64,000 nucleotides of DNA from Labedella gwakjiensis (lineage in GTDB: Bacteria; Actinomycetota; Actinomycetes; Actinomycetales; Microbacteriaceae): positions 868,001-932,000 of the forward strand of contig NZ_PYAU01000001.1 in NCBI RefSeq assembly GCF_003014675.1, read 5' to 3'. The notes beneath the pieces are model-generated. The model searched no databases, was not told where the DNA came from, and saw only the letters and a program-made list of their open reading frames with translations. Below, in pieces: positions 18,983 through 27,628 of this stretch; within the stretch, counting starts at the first letter, position 1; each line of letters opens with the position of its first letter. The position numbers were made by a program, and so were the translations under genes.

Positions 18983-19513
18983 ATGGACTTCGACGCCCCG
19001 ACGACGGAGTCGGCGCAACCCTTCCGGATCAACTTCGTGTGCGCCGGCAACATCTGTCGTTCCCCCATGGCCGAGGTGGTGTTCACACACCTCGTGACAC
19101 GCGCCGGCCTCTCCTCCCGCGTCGGAGTCGCGTCGTCGGGCACCGGTGATTGGCACGTCGGCGAACGCGCCGACGAGCGCACCATCGCGGCCCTCGCCCG
19201 TCGCGGCTACGACGGCCGCTCCCACCGGGCGCGACAGTTCGACCCGGAATGGTTCGACGGCCTCGACCTCGTGGTCGCCCTCGACCGCAGCCACGAGCGC
19301 ATCCTCCGGTCGTGGGCGACGAGTGAGGAGGACCGCGCGAAGATCGGCCTGCTGCTCGGATTCGACCCCGGACAGGCCGCGCTCGCAGACGTCCCCGACC
19401 CCTACTACTCGGACGATCGGACCTTCGACGAGGTTCTTGGGATGATAGAGCGGGCGTGCACCGCACTGTTCCGCCAACTCGAACCAGCAGTCCGTCAGGG
19501 AGCCACACTATGA
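18983..19513 (+). CDS. Low-molecular-weight protein-tyrosine phosphatase
   Basis: 176 residues. P-loop CAGNICRS (C20-x5-R26) at the N terminus and the acid loop DPYYSDD near residue 140, the two defining elements of the LMW-PTP/arsenate reductase fold. Dephosphorylates protein tyrosine, often in cell-wall or polysaccharide control. The stop codon overlaps the purB start (ATGA), so the two are co-translated. Confidence 0.88.
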   Translation: MDFDAPTTESAQPFRINFVCAGNICRSPMAEVVFTHLVTRAGLSSRVGVASSGTGDWHVGERADERTIAALARRGYDGRSHRARQFDPEWFDGLDLVVALDRSHERILRSWATSEEDRAKIGLLLGFDPGQAALADVPDPYYSDDRTFDEVLGMIERACTALFRQLEPAVRQGATL

Positions 19514-20892
19514 CCGCACTTCCCCCTCAACCGCTCAGCCCCCTGGACGGTCGCTACCGCGCCGCCGTGACGGAGCTGGGCGAGCACCTCAGCGAGGCGG
19601 GTCTGAACCGCGCGCGGGTGCACGTCGAGGTCGAGTGGCTGATCTTCCTCACGGACCGGTCGATGTTCGGGTCGAGCCCTCTCGACCCGTCTCAGCGCGA
19701 CGGGCTCCGCGCCGTCGTGAGAGACTTCGGACAGGCCGAGATCGATGAGCTCGCCACCCTTGAAGCCACCACCCGTCACGATGTGAAGGCCGTGGAGTAC
19801 CTCGTCCGCTCGCGCCTCACGACGCTCGGACTCGATCACATCGCCGAGCTCACCCACTTCGCGTGCACGAGCGAGGACATCAACAACCTCTCGTACGCGC
19901 TCACCGTCGCCGCCGCCGTCCGCGAGGTCTGGCTTCCGAAATACCGCGGTGTGATCGCGGTGCTGAGTGCCCGCGCCCGCGAGTTCCGCGACGACGCGAT
20001 GCTCGCGCGTACCCACGGTCAGCCCGCCACGCCCACCACGATGGGCCGGGAGATCGCCGTGACCGCCCACCGGCTCACCCGCATCGCGACGCAGATCGAG
20101 GGCACCGAGTACCTCGGCAAGTTCTCGGGAGCCACCGGCACGTTCTCCGCGCACGTCGTCGCCGACCCGTCGGCCGACTGGCCAGCGCTGTCCCGCGAGT
20201 TCGTCGAGGGCCTCGGGCTCACCTGGAACCCGCTCACCACGCAGATCGAATCGCACGACTGGCAGGCCGAGCTCTACAACCGCGTCTCGCACGCCAACCG
20301 CGTGCTGCACAACCTCGCGACCGACGTGTGGACCTACATCTCGATGGGGTACTTCCGCCAGATCCCGCAGGCCGGCGCGACGGGCTCCTCGACCATGCCT
20401 CACAAGATCAATCCGATCCGCTTCGAGAACGCCGAGGCGAACCTCGAGCTCTCCTCGGCGCTCCTCGACTCGCTCGCGGCGACCCTCGTGACCTCGCGCC
20501 TCCAGCGCGACCTCACCGACTCGACCACGCAGCGCAACATCGGCGTGGGGCTCGGGCACTCGCTCCTCGCGCTCGACAACCTCACGCGTGGGCTCGGCGA
20601 GATCGACCTCGATCGTCCGGCCCTCGCCGCCGACCTCGACTCCAACTGGGAGGTGCTCGGCGAGGCCATCCAGACGGTCATCCGCGCCGAGGTGGCCGCC
20701 GGTCGCTCGACGATCTCCGACCCGTACGCGCTGCTCAAGGAGCTGACGCGCGGGAAGCGCATCGGCCACGACGACCTCACGGCGTTCGTGAGCGGACTCG
20801 ACATCGGCGACGAGGCGAAGGCCCGCCTCCTGGCCCTCACGCCGGCGACGTATGTCGGTGTCGCCTCGGAGCTCGTGGACTACCTGCCCTAG
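19510..20892 (+). CDS. purB: Adenylosuccinate lyase
   Basis: 460 residues, usual for the long (E. coli PurB) subtype. N terminus LSPLDGRYR, TRHDVKAVEYL, then TSEDINN, ARTHGQPATPTTMGRE and the fumarase/aspartase superfamily signature GSSTMPHKINPI. Catalyses two steps of purine synthesis: SAICAR to AICAR and adenylosuccinate to AMP, releasing fumarate. ATG start overlaps the phosphatase stop. Confidence 0.95.
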   Translation: MTALPPQPLSPLDGRYRAAVTELGEHLSEAGLNRARVHVEVEWLIFLTDRSMFGSSPLDPSQRDGLRAVVRDFGQAEIDELATLEATTRHDVKAVEYLVRSRLTTLGLDHIAELTHFACTSEDINNLSYALTVAAAVREVWLPKYRGVIAVLSARAREFRDDAMLARTHGQPATPTTMGREIAVTAHRLTRIATQIEGTEYLGKFSGATGTFSAHVVADPSADWPALSREFVEGLGLTWNPLTTQIESHDWQAELYNRVSHANRVLHNLATDVWTYISMGYFRQIPQAGATGSSTMPHKINPIRFENAEANLELSSALLDSLAATLVTSRLQRDLTDSTTQRNIGVGLGHSLLALDNLTRGLGEIDLDRPALAADLDSNWEVLGEAIQTVIRAEVAAGRSTISDPYALLKELTRGKRIGHDDLTAFVSGLDIGDEAKARLLALTPATYVGVASELVDYLP

Positions 20893-20901
20893 CCCCTGCC
20901 C

Positions 20902-20963
20902 GGTAGAGCGTTTGCGCCGATACGCGGCGGCACACCACCGCCTATCGGCGCGAACGCTCTACC
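20902..20963. terminator. Long intergenic palindrome A (terminator-like)
   Basis: 21-base arms (20902-20922 and 20943-20963) that pair with a single G-T wobble; the loop contains a secondary GGCGG/CCGCC stem. It sits between the convergent stops of purB and the small membrane protein. The arm shares the exact 16-base word AGAGCGTTTGCGCCGA with palindrome D at 58898-58947. Confidence 0.75.
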
Positions 20964-21017
20964 CGGCGACGTCGCCGATCGACGGGCCCGACAGCGGTAC
21001 GCGCGGCGATCGACCGG

Positions 21018-21272
21018 TCAGTGCGAGGACGGGCGGTCCTGCTCCTCGATGTCGCGCTTCTCGTCGTCGGTCGGCGCGACGGACAGCGCGAACATGGCCA
21101 GCAGCACGAGGGCCACGATGAACGCGACGCCGAGTCCGATGAGGCCGATGACGAGGTCTCGTGTCGACATGAAGGCGATGAGACCGGTGAAGACACCCAT
21201 CGCGCCGGCGAGGGCGAGGAGTTCGACGGGCTTCAGCACGTCGCGCATGCTCGGACGGTTCTCCTTGGTCAC
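21018..21272 (-). CDS. Small two-helix membrane protein
   Basis: 84 residues: basic N terminus (KENRPSMRDVLKP), two hydrophobic helices (ELLALAGAMGVFTGLIAFM and LVIGLIGLGVAFIVALVLLAMFAL) and an acidic cytoplasmic tail. GTG start overlaps the stop of the larger membrane protein upstream (GTGA). No family with a known function recognised; the two probably act together in the membrane. Confidence 0.7.
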   Translation of the reverse strand: MTKENRPSMRDVLKPVELLALAGAMGVFTGLIAFMSTRDLVIGLIGLGVAFIVALVLLAMFALSVAPTDDEKRDIEEQDRPSSH

Positions 21273-21955
21273 GATGCCGACCTCTCGTCGCGGGCCGGTT
21301 CGTCCGTCGCGGTGTCACGTACGCGCTCGCCCTTGAGGGTGAACGCGCCGATCGCGAGGTAGGCCGCGATGATCGCCGCATATGCGCCGAAGAGCCCGAC
21401 GGCCATGATGGAGGTGGTCATGGTGCCCGAGACGCCCTGGGCTCCCGAGAAGTTGGTGGTGAAGTCCGGCGGCACGGCGAGGAACGCGATGCCGAGGATG
21501 ACCGTGATCGCGCCGACGACCGTCCAGTCGCGGGCGAGGACGGTGCGCTCGCGTCCGATCACGCCGGCGACGAGCTCGAGGAGGCCCGTGACGACTGCCC
21601 ACGCGACGACGAGGTAGACGTAGGCGGGAGGAGTCGGGGCCGCGAAGGAGAGGGCGAGGGCCGCGATCGCGGCGACGCCCGAGACGGCGGCCTGGACGAG
21701 GAAGAGGGTGCGCGACGCACGGTCGTCACCGAGGCGCGAGGCGCCGAAGACTCCACCGAGTACACCGGCCGCGAGGGCGAACACCCCGAACACGAGGAGT
21801 CCCATGATGCTCGAGTGGTCGAGCGAGAACGTGGTCACGAGCGCCGCAATGGCCGCGACGACGGCGCGGACGAGCGGGACGGGCCAGTAGGTCCGGGCGA
21901 TTCCGCTCGTCGAACCGAGCGTTGCGCGGGGGTCGACTCCGGCGGGGTGAGCCAC
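21269..21955 (-). CDS. Integral membrane protein, HdeD/DUF308-like
   Basis: About 228 residues with six to seven hydrophobic helices; alternating short loops and a repeated helix-pair layout like HdeD/DUF308 acid-resistance-type proteins. GTG 21955 is preferred over TTG 21961 because AAAGAGG is 8 bases upstream of it. Coupled to the 84-residue membrane protein. Function not known. Confidence 0.65.
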   Translation of the reverse strand: MAHPAGVDPRATLGSTSGIARTYWPVPLVRAVVAAIAALVTTFSLDHSSIMGLLVFGVFALAAGVLGGVFGASRLGDDRASRTLFLVQAAVSGVAAIAALALSFAAPTPPAYVYLVVAWAVVTGLLELVAGVIGRERTVLARDWTVVGAITVILGIAFLAVPPDFTTNFSGAQGVSGTMTTSIMAVGLFGAYAAIIAAYLAIGAFTLKGERVRDTATDEPARDERSAS

Positions 21956-22046
21956 GGTCAAGGCCTCTTTCGGTGGGTGCTGTGGAACCCCTCCAGTCTA
22001 CGTGCTCGCCCTGGGAGGACGGACGGGGTGGCGGACGGCGTGCGCC

Positions 22047-22670
22047 TCAGCCGTAGAGCTCACCCACGGGCACAGGGACGCTCAGGACGTTGCCGGGTTG
22101 TGCGAGCGGGCAGGCCCAGGCCGGGTCGTACGCGCACGACGGGTTGTAGGCGAAGTTGAGGTCGATCACGATGGTGCCGGCGTCGATGTCCGAGCCCAGA
22201 TCGGCGCCCTTGATGGTGTCGAGGAGGTAGCGGCCTCCGCCGTACGTTCCGCCTGGATGCCCGGCGAGGGCGTCGCGGACCGGCACGAAGAGGCCGCCGC
22301 CGTACGTGGTGAGGCGCCACACGTCGAGCGAGCCGGCGTTCGGGATCTCGACCTTCCCGATGCGCTCGAACGGGACAATGCCGTCCGTGCCCGTCGGGAA
22401 CTCGAAGCCGCCCGGCTCCGCTGCGACGATCGGGAGCTCGAAGCGCCACGCCGGGTCGTACGGCGCGATCGGCAGGCCGTTGAAGCGCTCGCGCTCGTCC
22501 GGCGACAGCGGGCTCGCGGGGTGGGTCCCCATGAGGTCGTCGCGGCCCGTGCTCCAGAGCTCGTGGGCCGTGGCGGGGTCGTCCGTCCGGCGCACCTCGT
22601 CGTACAGGGCGAACACGCTGCGTCGCCAATCGGCGACCTCCAGGGCCGTCCGGGCGCTCTTTTCGATCAT
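22047..22670 (-). CDS. DUF1684 domain protein
   Basis: 207 residues. Carries the DUF1684 hallmarks: WRRSVFALY near the N terminus, LSPDERERFNGLPIAPYDP, GGGRYLLDTIKGAD and the C-terminal block DLNFAYNPSCAYDPAWACPLAQP. Widespread in actinobacteria; the fold is flavin-reductase-like but no reaction is established. Single gene. Confidence 0.85.
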   Translation of the reverse strand: MIEKSARTALEVADWRRSVFALYDEVRRTDDPATAHELWSTGRDDLMGTHPASPLSPDERERFNGLPIAPYDPAWRFELPIVAAEPGGFEFPTGTDGIVPFERIGKVEIPNAGSLDVWRLTTYGGGLFVPVRDALAGHPGGTYGGGRYLLDTIKGADLGSDIDAGTIVIDLNFAYNPSCAYDPAWACPLAQPGNVLSVPVPVGELYG

Positions 22671-22878
22671 CCGTTCAGGGTACGCCAGGTGGGAAGGGAG
22701 GGAGCCGGACGCGGGGCAGTCCGACCCCTCACGGTCGCCTGTCGTGCTCCGCGACGGCCACGCCCTCGACGCCCTGAGCCAGGTGACGCTTCGTTACACG
22801 ACTCCCGGTGTCTTTCCGCGAAGCCGACCTATGATCTCGCTACCCGTCGCCGAAGAGGCGCCCGTCACGAGGAGCACG

Positions 22879-23544
22879 ATGTCTACCCCCACCCGAGCAA
22901 CCATCGGCGACCAGGTCGCCGAATTCAACGTCGGATTCAACGAGACGGTCGGACCGGATCTCGCAGCGGTCTTCGCTGCGGAACAGTCCGATCTGACGGT
23001 TGCGGGAGTCCCTCACGGCACCGTCTCGGTGGGTGAGGTCCTGCCCGAGGCGGATGTGGTCGGCACGACCGGGGCGACGGTCGCCCTCTCGGATCTCCTC
23101 GGCGACGGCGCCTCCGTGCTCGTCTTCTACCGTGGGGCATGGTGCCCGTACTGCAACATCACGCTGAAGCACTACAACGAGACGCTCGCACCCGAACTCG
23201 CGGAACGGGGGGTCGCATTGATCGCGATCAGCCCGCAGACGCCGGACGGATCCGCCGCGGCCGTCACCAACGGCGACCTCGGATTCACGGTCGTCTCCGA
23301 CCCGTCGAACACCCTGTCGGGCGCACTCGGCATCGTCACAGCACCCAGTGCGGCTGCACAGGAAGCGCACACGGCGCTCGGATTCGCCGTCAAGGACAGC
23401 AATGCCGACGCCACTCCGGCGATCCCGTACCCCACGGTCGTCGTGGTCGACGCGGACCGGGTCGTTCGGTTCGTCGATATCCACGTCGACTACACGACGC
23501 GCACCGAGACCGAGGAGATCCTGCACGCAGTCGACGCTGTGTGA
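22879..23544 (+). CDS. Peroxiredoxin-like redoxin (AhpC/TSA family)
   Basis: 221 residues. Thioredoxin-fold domain from about residue 55: DLLGDGASVLVFYRGAWCPYCN, with C89 and C92 in a CPYC motif that matches the PRX-like family 2 (thioredoxin-type CXXC) rather than a classical one-cysteine peroxiredoxin. cis-proline region IPYPTVVVVD. A ~50-residue N-terminal helix region is present. Probably reduces peroxides using thioredoxin or mycothiol partners. GAGGAG ribosome-binding site. Confidence 0.82.
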   Translation: MSTPTRATIGDQVAEFNVGFNETVGPDLAAVFAAEQSDLTVAGVPHGTVSVGEVLPEADVVGTTGATVALSDLLGDGASVLVFYRGAWCPYCNITLKHYNETLAPELAERGVALIAISPQTPDGSAAAVTNGDLGFTVVSDPSNTLSGALGIVTAPSAAAQEAHTALGFAVKDSNADATPAIPYPTVVVVDADRVVRFVDIHVDYTTRTETEEILHAVDAV

Positions 23545-23546
23545 CC

Positions 23547-23578
23547 GGCGGGCGATGTCGGGAGCGCCACGGCCCGCC
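23547..23578. terminator. Hairpin between convergent redoxin and dnaB genes
   Basis: Arms GGCGGGC (23547-23553) and GCCCGCC (23572-23578) with an 18-base loop, between stop codons at 23544 and 23603. Confidence 0.55.
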
Positions 23579-23602
23579 TGACACGCCGAGCTCGCGGAGT
23601 GC

Positions 23603-24976
23603 CTAGATCGGTGCCATGTCCGTGAAGCGGGAGAAGTGGCCCTGGAAGGCGACCGTGACCGTGTCGGTGGGGCCGTTTCGGTGCTTGGCGACGATGAGGT
23701 CGGCCTCGCCCGCTCGCGGGTTCTCCTTCTCGTACGCGCTCTCGCGGTGGAGGAGGATGACCATGTCGGCGTCCTGCTCGATCGAGCCCGACTCGCGCAG
23801 GTCGGAGATGGCGGGCTTCTTGTCGGCTCGCTGCTCCGGTCCACGGTTCAGCTGCGAGAGCGCGATGACGGGCACCTGCAGCTCCTTCGCGAGGAGCTTG
23901 AGGGCGCGGGAGAACTCCGAGACCTCCTGCTGGCGGCTCTCGACGCGCTTGCCCGAGGTCATGAGCTGGAGGTAGTCGATGACGACGAGTCGGAGGCCCA
24001 CCTTCTGCTTCAGGCGGCGGCACTTCGCGCGGATCTCGACGAGCGTCATGTTGGGGCTGTCGTCGATGTAGAGCGGAGCGTCGTTGATGCGGCCGCGCAC
24101 CGAGGCGATCGTGGTCCAGTCGCGCTGGTCGAGTGTGCCCTTACGCATGCTCTGCAGCGGAACGGAGGCCTCGGCCGACATGAGGCGCATGGCGATCTCT
24201 GACCGCCCCATCTCCAGGGAGAAGAAGATGGCCGGCATGTTGTGCTTGATCGCCGCGGCGCGCGCGAGGTCGAGCGCGAGCGTGGACTTACCGAGAGCCG
24301 GACGCGCGGCGATGATGATCATCTGGCCGGGGTGGAGTCCGTTGGTGAGCTGGTCGAGGCCCGAGAACCCGGTGGGCACACCCGTGAACTGACCGTCGCG
24401 TCCCTTCGCCGCCTCGATGTCCTCGATCGCTGCGTCGACGGCGACGTTGAGCGGCACGTAGTCCTCGGTGTTGTCGTTGGCCGCGACCGAGTAGATCTCC
24501 GCCTGCGCGTTGTTGACGAGGTCGAGGACCTCACCCTCCCCCGCGTATCCCATCTGGACGATGCGGGTGCCGGCCTCGACGAGGCGGCGCAGGAGCGCGC
24601 GCTCGGCGACGATCGAGGCGTAGAAGCCGGCGTTCGCGGCCGTGGGGACGAGAGCCGTGAGCGTGTGGAGGTAGTCGGCTCCACCGGCGCGCTGGAGGTC
24701 TCCGGTCTTGATGAGCTCGTCCGTGACGGCGATGACGTCTGTGGGCTCACCGTGCGAGTAGAGCGAGAGCAGGGCGTCGAAGATGATCTCGTGCTTCGGG
24801 ACGTAGAAGTCGCCACCGCGCACGGTCTCGACGACGTCGGCGACGGCGTCCTTCGAGAGCATCATGCCGCCGAGGGCGGACTGCTCCGCGAGCAGATCGT
24901 GGGGAGGGGTGCGTTCGCCCTGGCGCCTCTCGTCGGAGGAGAACTCGTCCGTGAGACCGAGATGAGCGATCGACAT
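23603..24976 (-). CDS. dnaB: Replicative DNA helicase
   Basis: 457 residues, uninterrupted by an intein (many actinobacterial dnaB genes carry one). N-terminal primase-binding helical domain (HDLLAEQSALGGMMLS), linker, and RecA-like C-terminal domain with Walker A ARPALGKST, H1a, Walker B VVIDYLQLM and arginine finger region. Unwinds DNA at the replication fork on the lagging strand. Preceded by an AT-richer intergenic region with several DnaA-box-like sites. Confidence 0.96.
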   Translation of the reverse strand: MSIAHLGLTDEFSSDERRQGERTPPHDLLAEQSALGGMMLSKDAVADVVETVRGGDFYVPKHEIIFDALLSLYSHGEPTDVIAVTDELIKTGDLQRAGGADYLHTLTALVPTAANAGFYASIVAERALLRRLVEAGTRIVQMGYAGEGEVLDLVNNAQAEIYSVAANDNTEDYVPLNVAVDAAIEDIEAAKGRDGQFTGVPTGFSGLDQLTNGLHPGQMIIIAARPALGKSTLALDLARAAAIKHNMPAIFFSLEMGRSEIAMRLMSAEASVPLQSMRKGTLDQRDWTTIASVRGRINDAPLYIDDSPNMTLVEIRAKCRRLKQKVGLRLVVIDYLQLMTSGKRVESRQQEVSEFSRALKLLAKELQVPVIALSQLNRGPEQRADKKPAISDLRESGSIEQDADMVILLHRESAYEKENPRAGEADLIVAKHRNGPTDTVTVAFQGHFSRFTDMAPI

Positions 24977-25220
24977 ACGACCCTTCCTGAGTGGTGTGGT
25001 GCTCTTCCGATGCGTGGCGTGCCCTCGTGCCCAGACGTCCCACGGGACACCGGCCTCCCGGCCGCGCCCGCTGACGGAAACGACCGGCAGCCGTTCCGCC
25101 GACGCCTGTCGTGCCAGTCAATCGGGAACCTCTGACACTCGCGTTCCGAGCATCGTCGCCCGCCGCCTTCCGGCGTCGCCCCACCCTATGGATGGTCCTC
25201 CCGGCCCGCCAAATATGACC

Positions 25221-25418
25221 TGTGGATAACCCTGTGGGAAAGATGGGCGAAACGCCGCAGAGCTTGTGCAGACAGCCTGTGGACAACTTGGGCGGTGACC
25301 ACCTGTCTCAATAAATAAATAAGCCTTGATCAGGTTCTTAGACTTTCCACTGGTTGTGGGTAAAAACAGCCTCAACCAGTGCTTGAGAGTTTGGATTTGA
25401 CTTTCGACCTGTGCACAA
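25221..25418 (-). promoter_or_regulatory. Cluster of DnaA-box-like sites upstream of dnaB
   Basis: Read on the minus strand: TTATCCACA (25221-25229, perfect consensus), TTGTCCACA (25278-25286, the actinobacterial consensus form), TTACCCACA (25355-25363, one change), TTGTGCACA (25410-25418, one change) and TTTCCCACA (25233-25241, weaker). All five share orientation, across 198 bp beside an AT-rich tract. Known DnaA boxes are such nonamers. The role could be DnaA control of dnaB, DnaA titration, or a replication start element. Confidence 0.6.
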
Positions 25419-25526
25419 GTGGGCGCCGTGATGGCCCGGATTTCAGCCGGGGAGAGAGCGCGATACCGGAGCATTTCTCACCTTCACCGATCCTCTACGC
25501 GACTCGACCAGTAGCGCGAGGGGACG

Positions 25527-25568
25527 CGAAAGGGCGGCGACCGGATCGGAATCCGGTCGCCGCCCTTT
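25527..25568 (-). terminator. Rho-independent terminator of the rpsF-ssb-rpsR-rplI operon
   Basis: Perfect 19-base arms (25527-25545 and 25550-25568) with a 4-base loop, flanked by AAA/TTT, 35 bases after the rplI stop. The strongest classical terminator in the window. Confidence 0.92.
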
Positions 25569-25603
25569 CACGGCGTCACAGGCGGCTGAACGCCGCCGGA
25601 GAC

Positions 25604-26056
25604 TTACTTCGCAGCGACCACCTGGAGGGTGATCGTCGCCGAGAGGTCCTCGCGGAGACGAAGGCTCGCCTCGTGCGTGCCCACGACCTTGATCGGCGTG
25701 GGGATCTCGACCTTGCGACGGTCGATCTCACCGAGACCGGCGGCCTTGACGGCCTCCGCGATGTCGGTGGTCTTGACCGAGCCGAAGAGACGACCCTCGT
25801 TGCCGGCCTTCACGACCAGCTTGACGGTGTTCGACTCGAGGTTGGCCTTGAGCGACTGGGCCTCTTCGAGCGTCGCGAGCTCACGGGCGGCGCGGGCCGC
25901 CTTGATCTGCTCGATCTGCTTGGCACCGCCACGCGTCCAGGAGACGGCGAAGCCCTGCGGGATGAGGAAGTTACGGGCGTACCCGTTCTTGACCTCGACG
26001 ATGTCTCCGGGGGCACCGAGGCCGGTGACCTCGTGCGTCAGAATCAGTTTCGACAT
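25604..26056 (-). CDS. rplI: 50S ribosomal protein L9
   Basis: 150 residues, normal length. N-terminal rRNA-binding domain ([31 protein letters not shown], the L9 signature), long connecting helix and C-terminal domain. Last gene of the rpsF-ssb-rpsR-rplI operon; GGAG ribosome-binding site before ATG. Confidence 0.97.
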   Translation of the reverse strand: MSKLILTHEVTGLGAPGDIVEVKNGYARNFLIPQGFAVSWTRGGAKQIEQIKAARAARELATLEEAQSLKANLESNTVKLVVKAGNEGRLFGSVKTTDIAEAVKAAGLGEIDRRKVEIPTPIKVVGTHEASLRLREDLSATITLQVVAAK

Positions 26057-26067
26057 GGGGGCGCTCC

Positions 26068-26328
26068 TTAGCGGCCAGAACCGGCGTAGGGAAGCAGTGC
26101 CATCTCACGCGCGTTCTTGACGGCACGGGCGATGAGGCGCTGCTCCTGGACGGAGACACCGGTGATACGGCGAGCACGGATCTTGCCGCGCTCGGAGATG
26201 AACTTGCGCAGCGTGGGGACGTCCTTGTAGTCGATGACGCCAACACGGATCGCCTTCGCGGGGGCAGCGTTCTTCGCGCCCTTCCCGCGGGCGGGCTTGC
26301 GGCTCGGGCCGCCAGACTTTCCAGCCAT
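26068..26328 (-). CDS. rpsR: 30S ribosomal protein S18 (cysteine-free form)
   Basis: 86 residues. Conserved core [49 protein letters not shown]. The N-terminal zinc-binding cysteines of the C+ form are absent, so this S18 should not need zinc. Binds S6 on the small-subunit platform. Lies between ssb and rplI as usual. Confidence 0.97.
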   Translation of the reverse strand: MAGKSGGPSRKPARGKGAKNAAPAKAIRVGVIDYKDVPTLRKFISERGKIRARRITGVSVQEQRLIARAVKNAREMALLPYAGSGR

Positions 26329-26398
26329 GTGGTTTTCCTTTACGTATGAAGAGTGTTCTCACCGGTCGGGGCGCAGAGCGCCCGACCGGTTGTGAGGA

Positions 26399-26914
26399 TC
26401 AGAAGGGGGTGTCGTCCGAGTACGAGCCGGGGGTGTTCCACCCATCGGCCGAACCGGAGTTCGACGTGGCGGGGGCACTCGCGGCCCACGGCTCGTCGGA
26501 CACGGCGGGAGCGCCGCCACGACCGCCGCCGCCACCGGCACCGCCGGAGGACTGCGCCCGCGTCACCTGAGCGGTGGCGTAGCGCAGCGAGGGGCCGATT
26601 TCGTCGATCTCGAGTTCGATCGACGTGCGCTTCTCGCCTTCCTTCGTCTCGTAGGAGCGCTGCTTGAGGCGACCGGTCGCGATGACGCGGCTGCCCTTCG
26701 TCATCGATCCCGCGACGTGCTCGGCGAACTCCCGCCACACGCTCGCCCGGAGGAACAGCGCTTCGCCGTCCTTCCACTCGCCGGAAGCCCGGTCGAAGGA
26801 GCGAGGGGTGGAAGCGATCGTGAAGTTGGCAACCGCCAGCCCGTTCTGCGTGTAGCGCAGCTCGGGGTCTGCCGTGAGGTTGCCCACGACGGTGATGATC
26901 GTCTCGCCGGCCAT
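26399..26914 (-). CDS. ssb: Single-stranded DNA-binding protein
   Basis: 171 residues: OB fold ([21 protein letters not shown]...), a Gly-rich low-complexity linker and the acidic partner-binding tip ending DDTPF. ATG 26914 is chosen as it starts at the conserved [11 protein letters not shown]; the open frame upstream is not conserved. Coats single-stranded DNA in replication and repair. Lies 4 bases after rpsF. Confidence 0.96.
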   Translation of the reverse strand: MAGETIITVVGNLTADPELRYTQNGLAVANFTIASTPRSFDRASGEWKDGEALFLRASVWREFAEHVAGSMTKGSRVIATGRLKQRSYETKEGEKRTSIELEIDEIGPSLRYATAQVTRAQSSGGAGGGGGRGGAPAVSDEPWAASAPATSNSGSADGWNTPGSYSDDTPF

Positions 26915-26918
26915 GGGA

Positions 26919-27302
26919 CTAGGCGTCCTTCGCGGCAGCCTTGGCGGGGGCCTTGTTGGCGCGTTCGGCCTTCGCCTCTGCACGCTTCTTCTCAGCGGCG
27001 ACGAGAGCGAAGCCCTCTTCGGCGCGGAGAACCTTCGTGCGCATGACGGCTTCCGACAGCTTCAGCTGGCGGTCGAGCTCGTCGGTCGCGGTCGAGTTCG
27101 CCGTGAAGTTGACGACGGCGTAGATGCCCTCGGTCTTCTTGTTGATCTCGTAGGCGAGGCGACGGCGGCCCCAGATGTCGATGTTGTCGATCGTTCCACC
27201 ATCGTTGCGGATGACGTTGAGGAACTTGTCGAGACTCGGAGCGACGGTGCGCTCGTCGATCTCGGGGTCGAGGATGACCATGAGTTCGTACTGATGCGTC
27301 AC
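26919..27302 (-). CDS. rpsF: 30S ribosomal protein S6
   Basis: 127 residues from GTG 27302, which follows a full AAGGAGG ribosome-binding site at 7-base spacing. Core [18 protein letters not shown]...[16 protein letters not shown] matches S6. The C-terminal tail is Lys/Ala/Glu-rich ([23 protein letters not shown]), longer than in E. coli. First gene of the operon. The open frame further upstream is spurious. Confidence 0.96.
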   Translation of the reverse strand: MTHQYELMVILDPEIDERTVAPSLDKFLNVIRNDGGTIDNIDIWGRRRLAYEINKKTEGIYAVVNFTANSTATDELDRQLKLSEAVMRTKVLRAEEGFALVAAEKKRAEAKAERANKAPAKAAAKDA

Positions 27303-27628
27303 TAACCCACCTCCTTCGGACTTGAACGGCTGCAGACGGTCTGCAACAGGAGGGTGCGTAGCATCGTTGCAACGCGGGAAACGGATCGAGTCCACGCGGG
27401 CAACCTCCCCAGCGTAACGGACTTCGGCTCGCGGCGCCATGTGCGGCCGCCGCGAAAGGCCCAGCCCTCCCTTCGCCCCCACGCGGTGGACCCCTGTCAC
27501 ACGCAGCATTTGAGCGCGGTTACACCGCTCTACTGGCGCAACAGCGCTCAAAAGCTGTCTGCGAGGGACGGAGAGGGAGGGGACCGGGCTCGGTGCCGTG
27601 GTCGGGATCAGAGTGGTGATTGAGATGC
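27303..27628. other. Intergenic region, 326 bp, rpsF leader and palindrome B
   Basis: Contains the rpsF promoter/leader. In the leader, TGCAG-ACCGT-CTGCA (27331-27345) forms a short hairpin just upstream of the ribosome-binding site, where S6:S18-responsive leaders are found in other bacteria; the resemblance is only positional. Palindrome B occupies 27504-27557. No ORF supported. Confidence 0.45.
27504..27557. terminator. Long intergenic palindrome B (terminator-like)
   Basis: 18-base arms (27504-27521, 27540-27557) pairing with two mismatches. It lies just downstream of the stop of the AbiEi-like gene (27629). The right arm shares the exact 13-base word CAGCTTTTGAGCG with palindrome C. Confidence 0.65.

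Larger units (their letters stand above)
24977..25603. other. Intergenic region, 627 bp, AT-richer, with DnaA-box-like sites and rplI terminator
   Basis: No ORF is convincing. 25200-25420 is noticeably AT-richer than the flanks (AATAAATAAATAAG near 25310) and holds five DnaA-box-like nonamers in the same orientation, plus a 9+9 inverted repeat (CACTGGTTG 25348-25356 / CAACCAGTG 25373-25381). The far end holds the rplI terminator (25527-25568). Confidence 0.6.

Noticed and set aside
24977-25500. Chromosomal origin oriC at the dnaB upstream region
   Set aside because: Only five DnaA-box-like sites, and dnaA, dnaN, rpmH and gyr genes are absent. Reported as a DnaA-box cluster rather than an origin.
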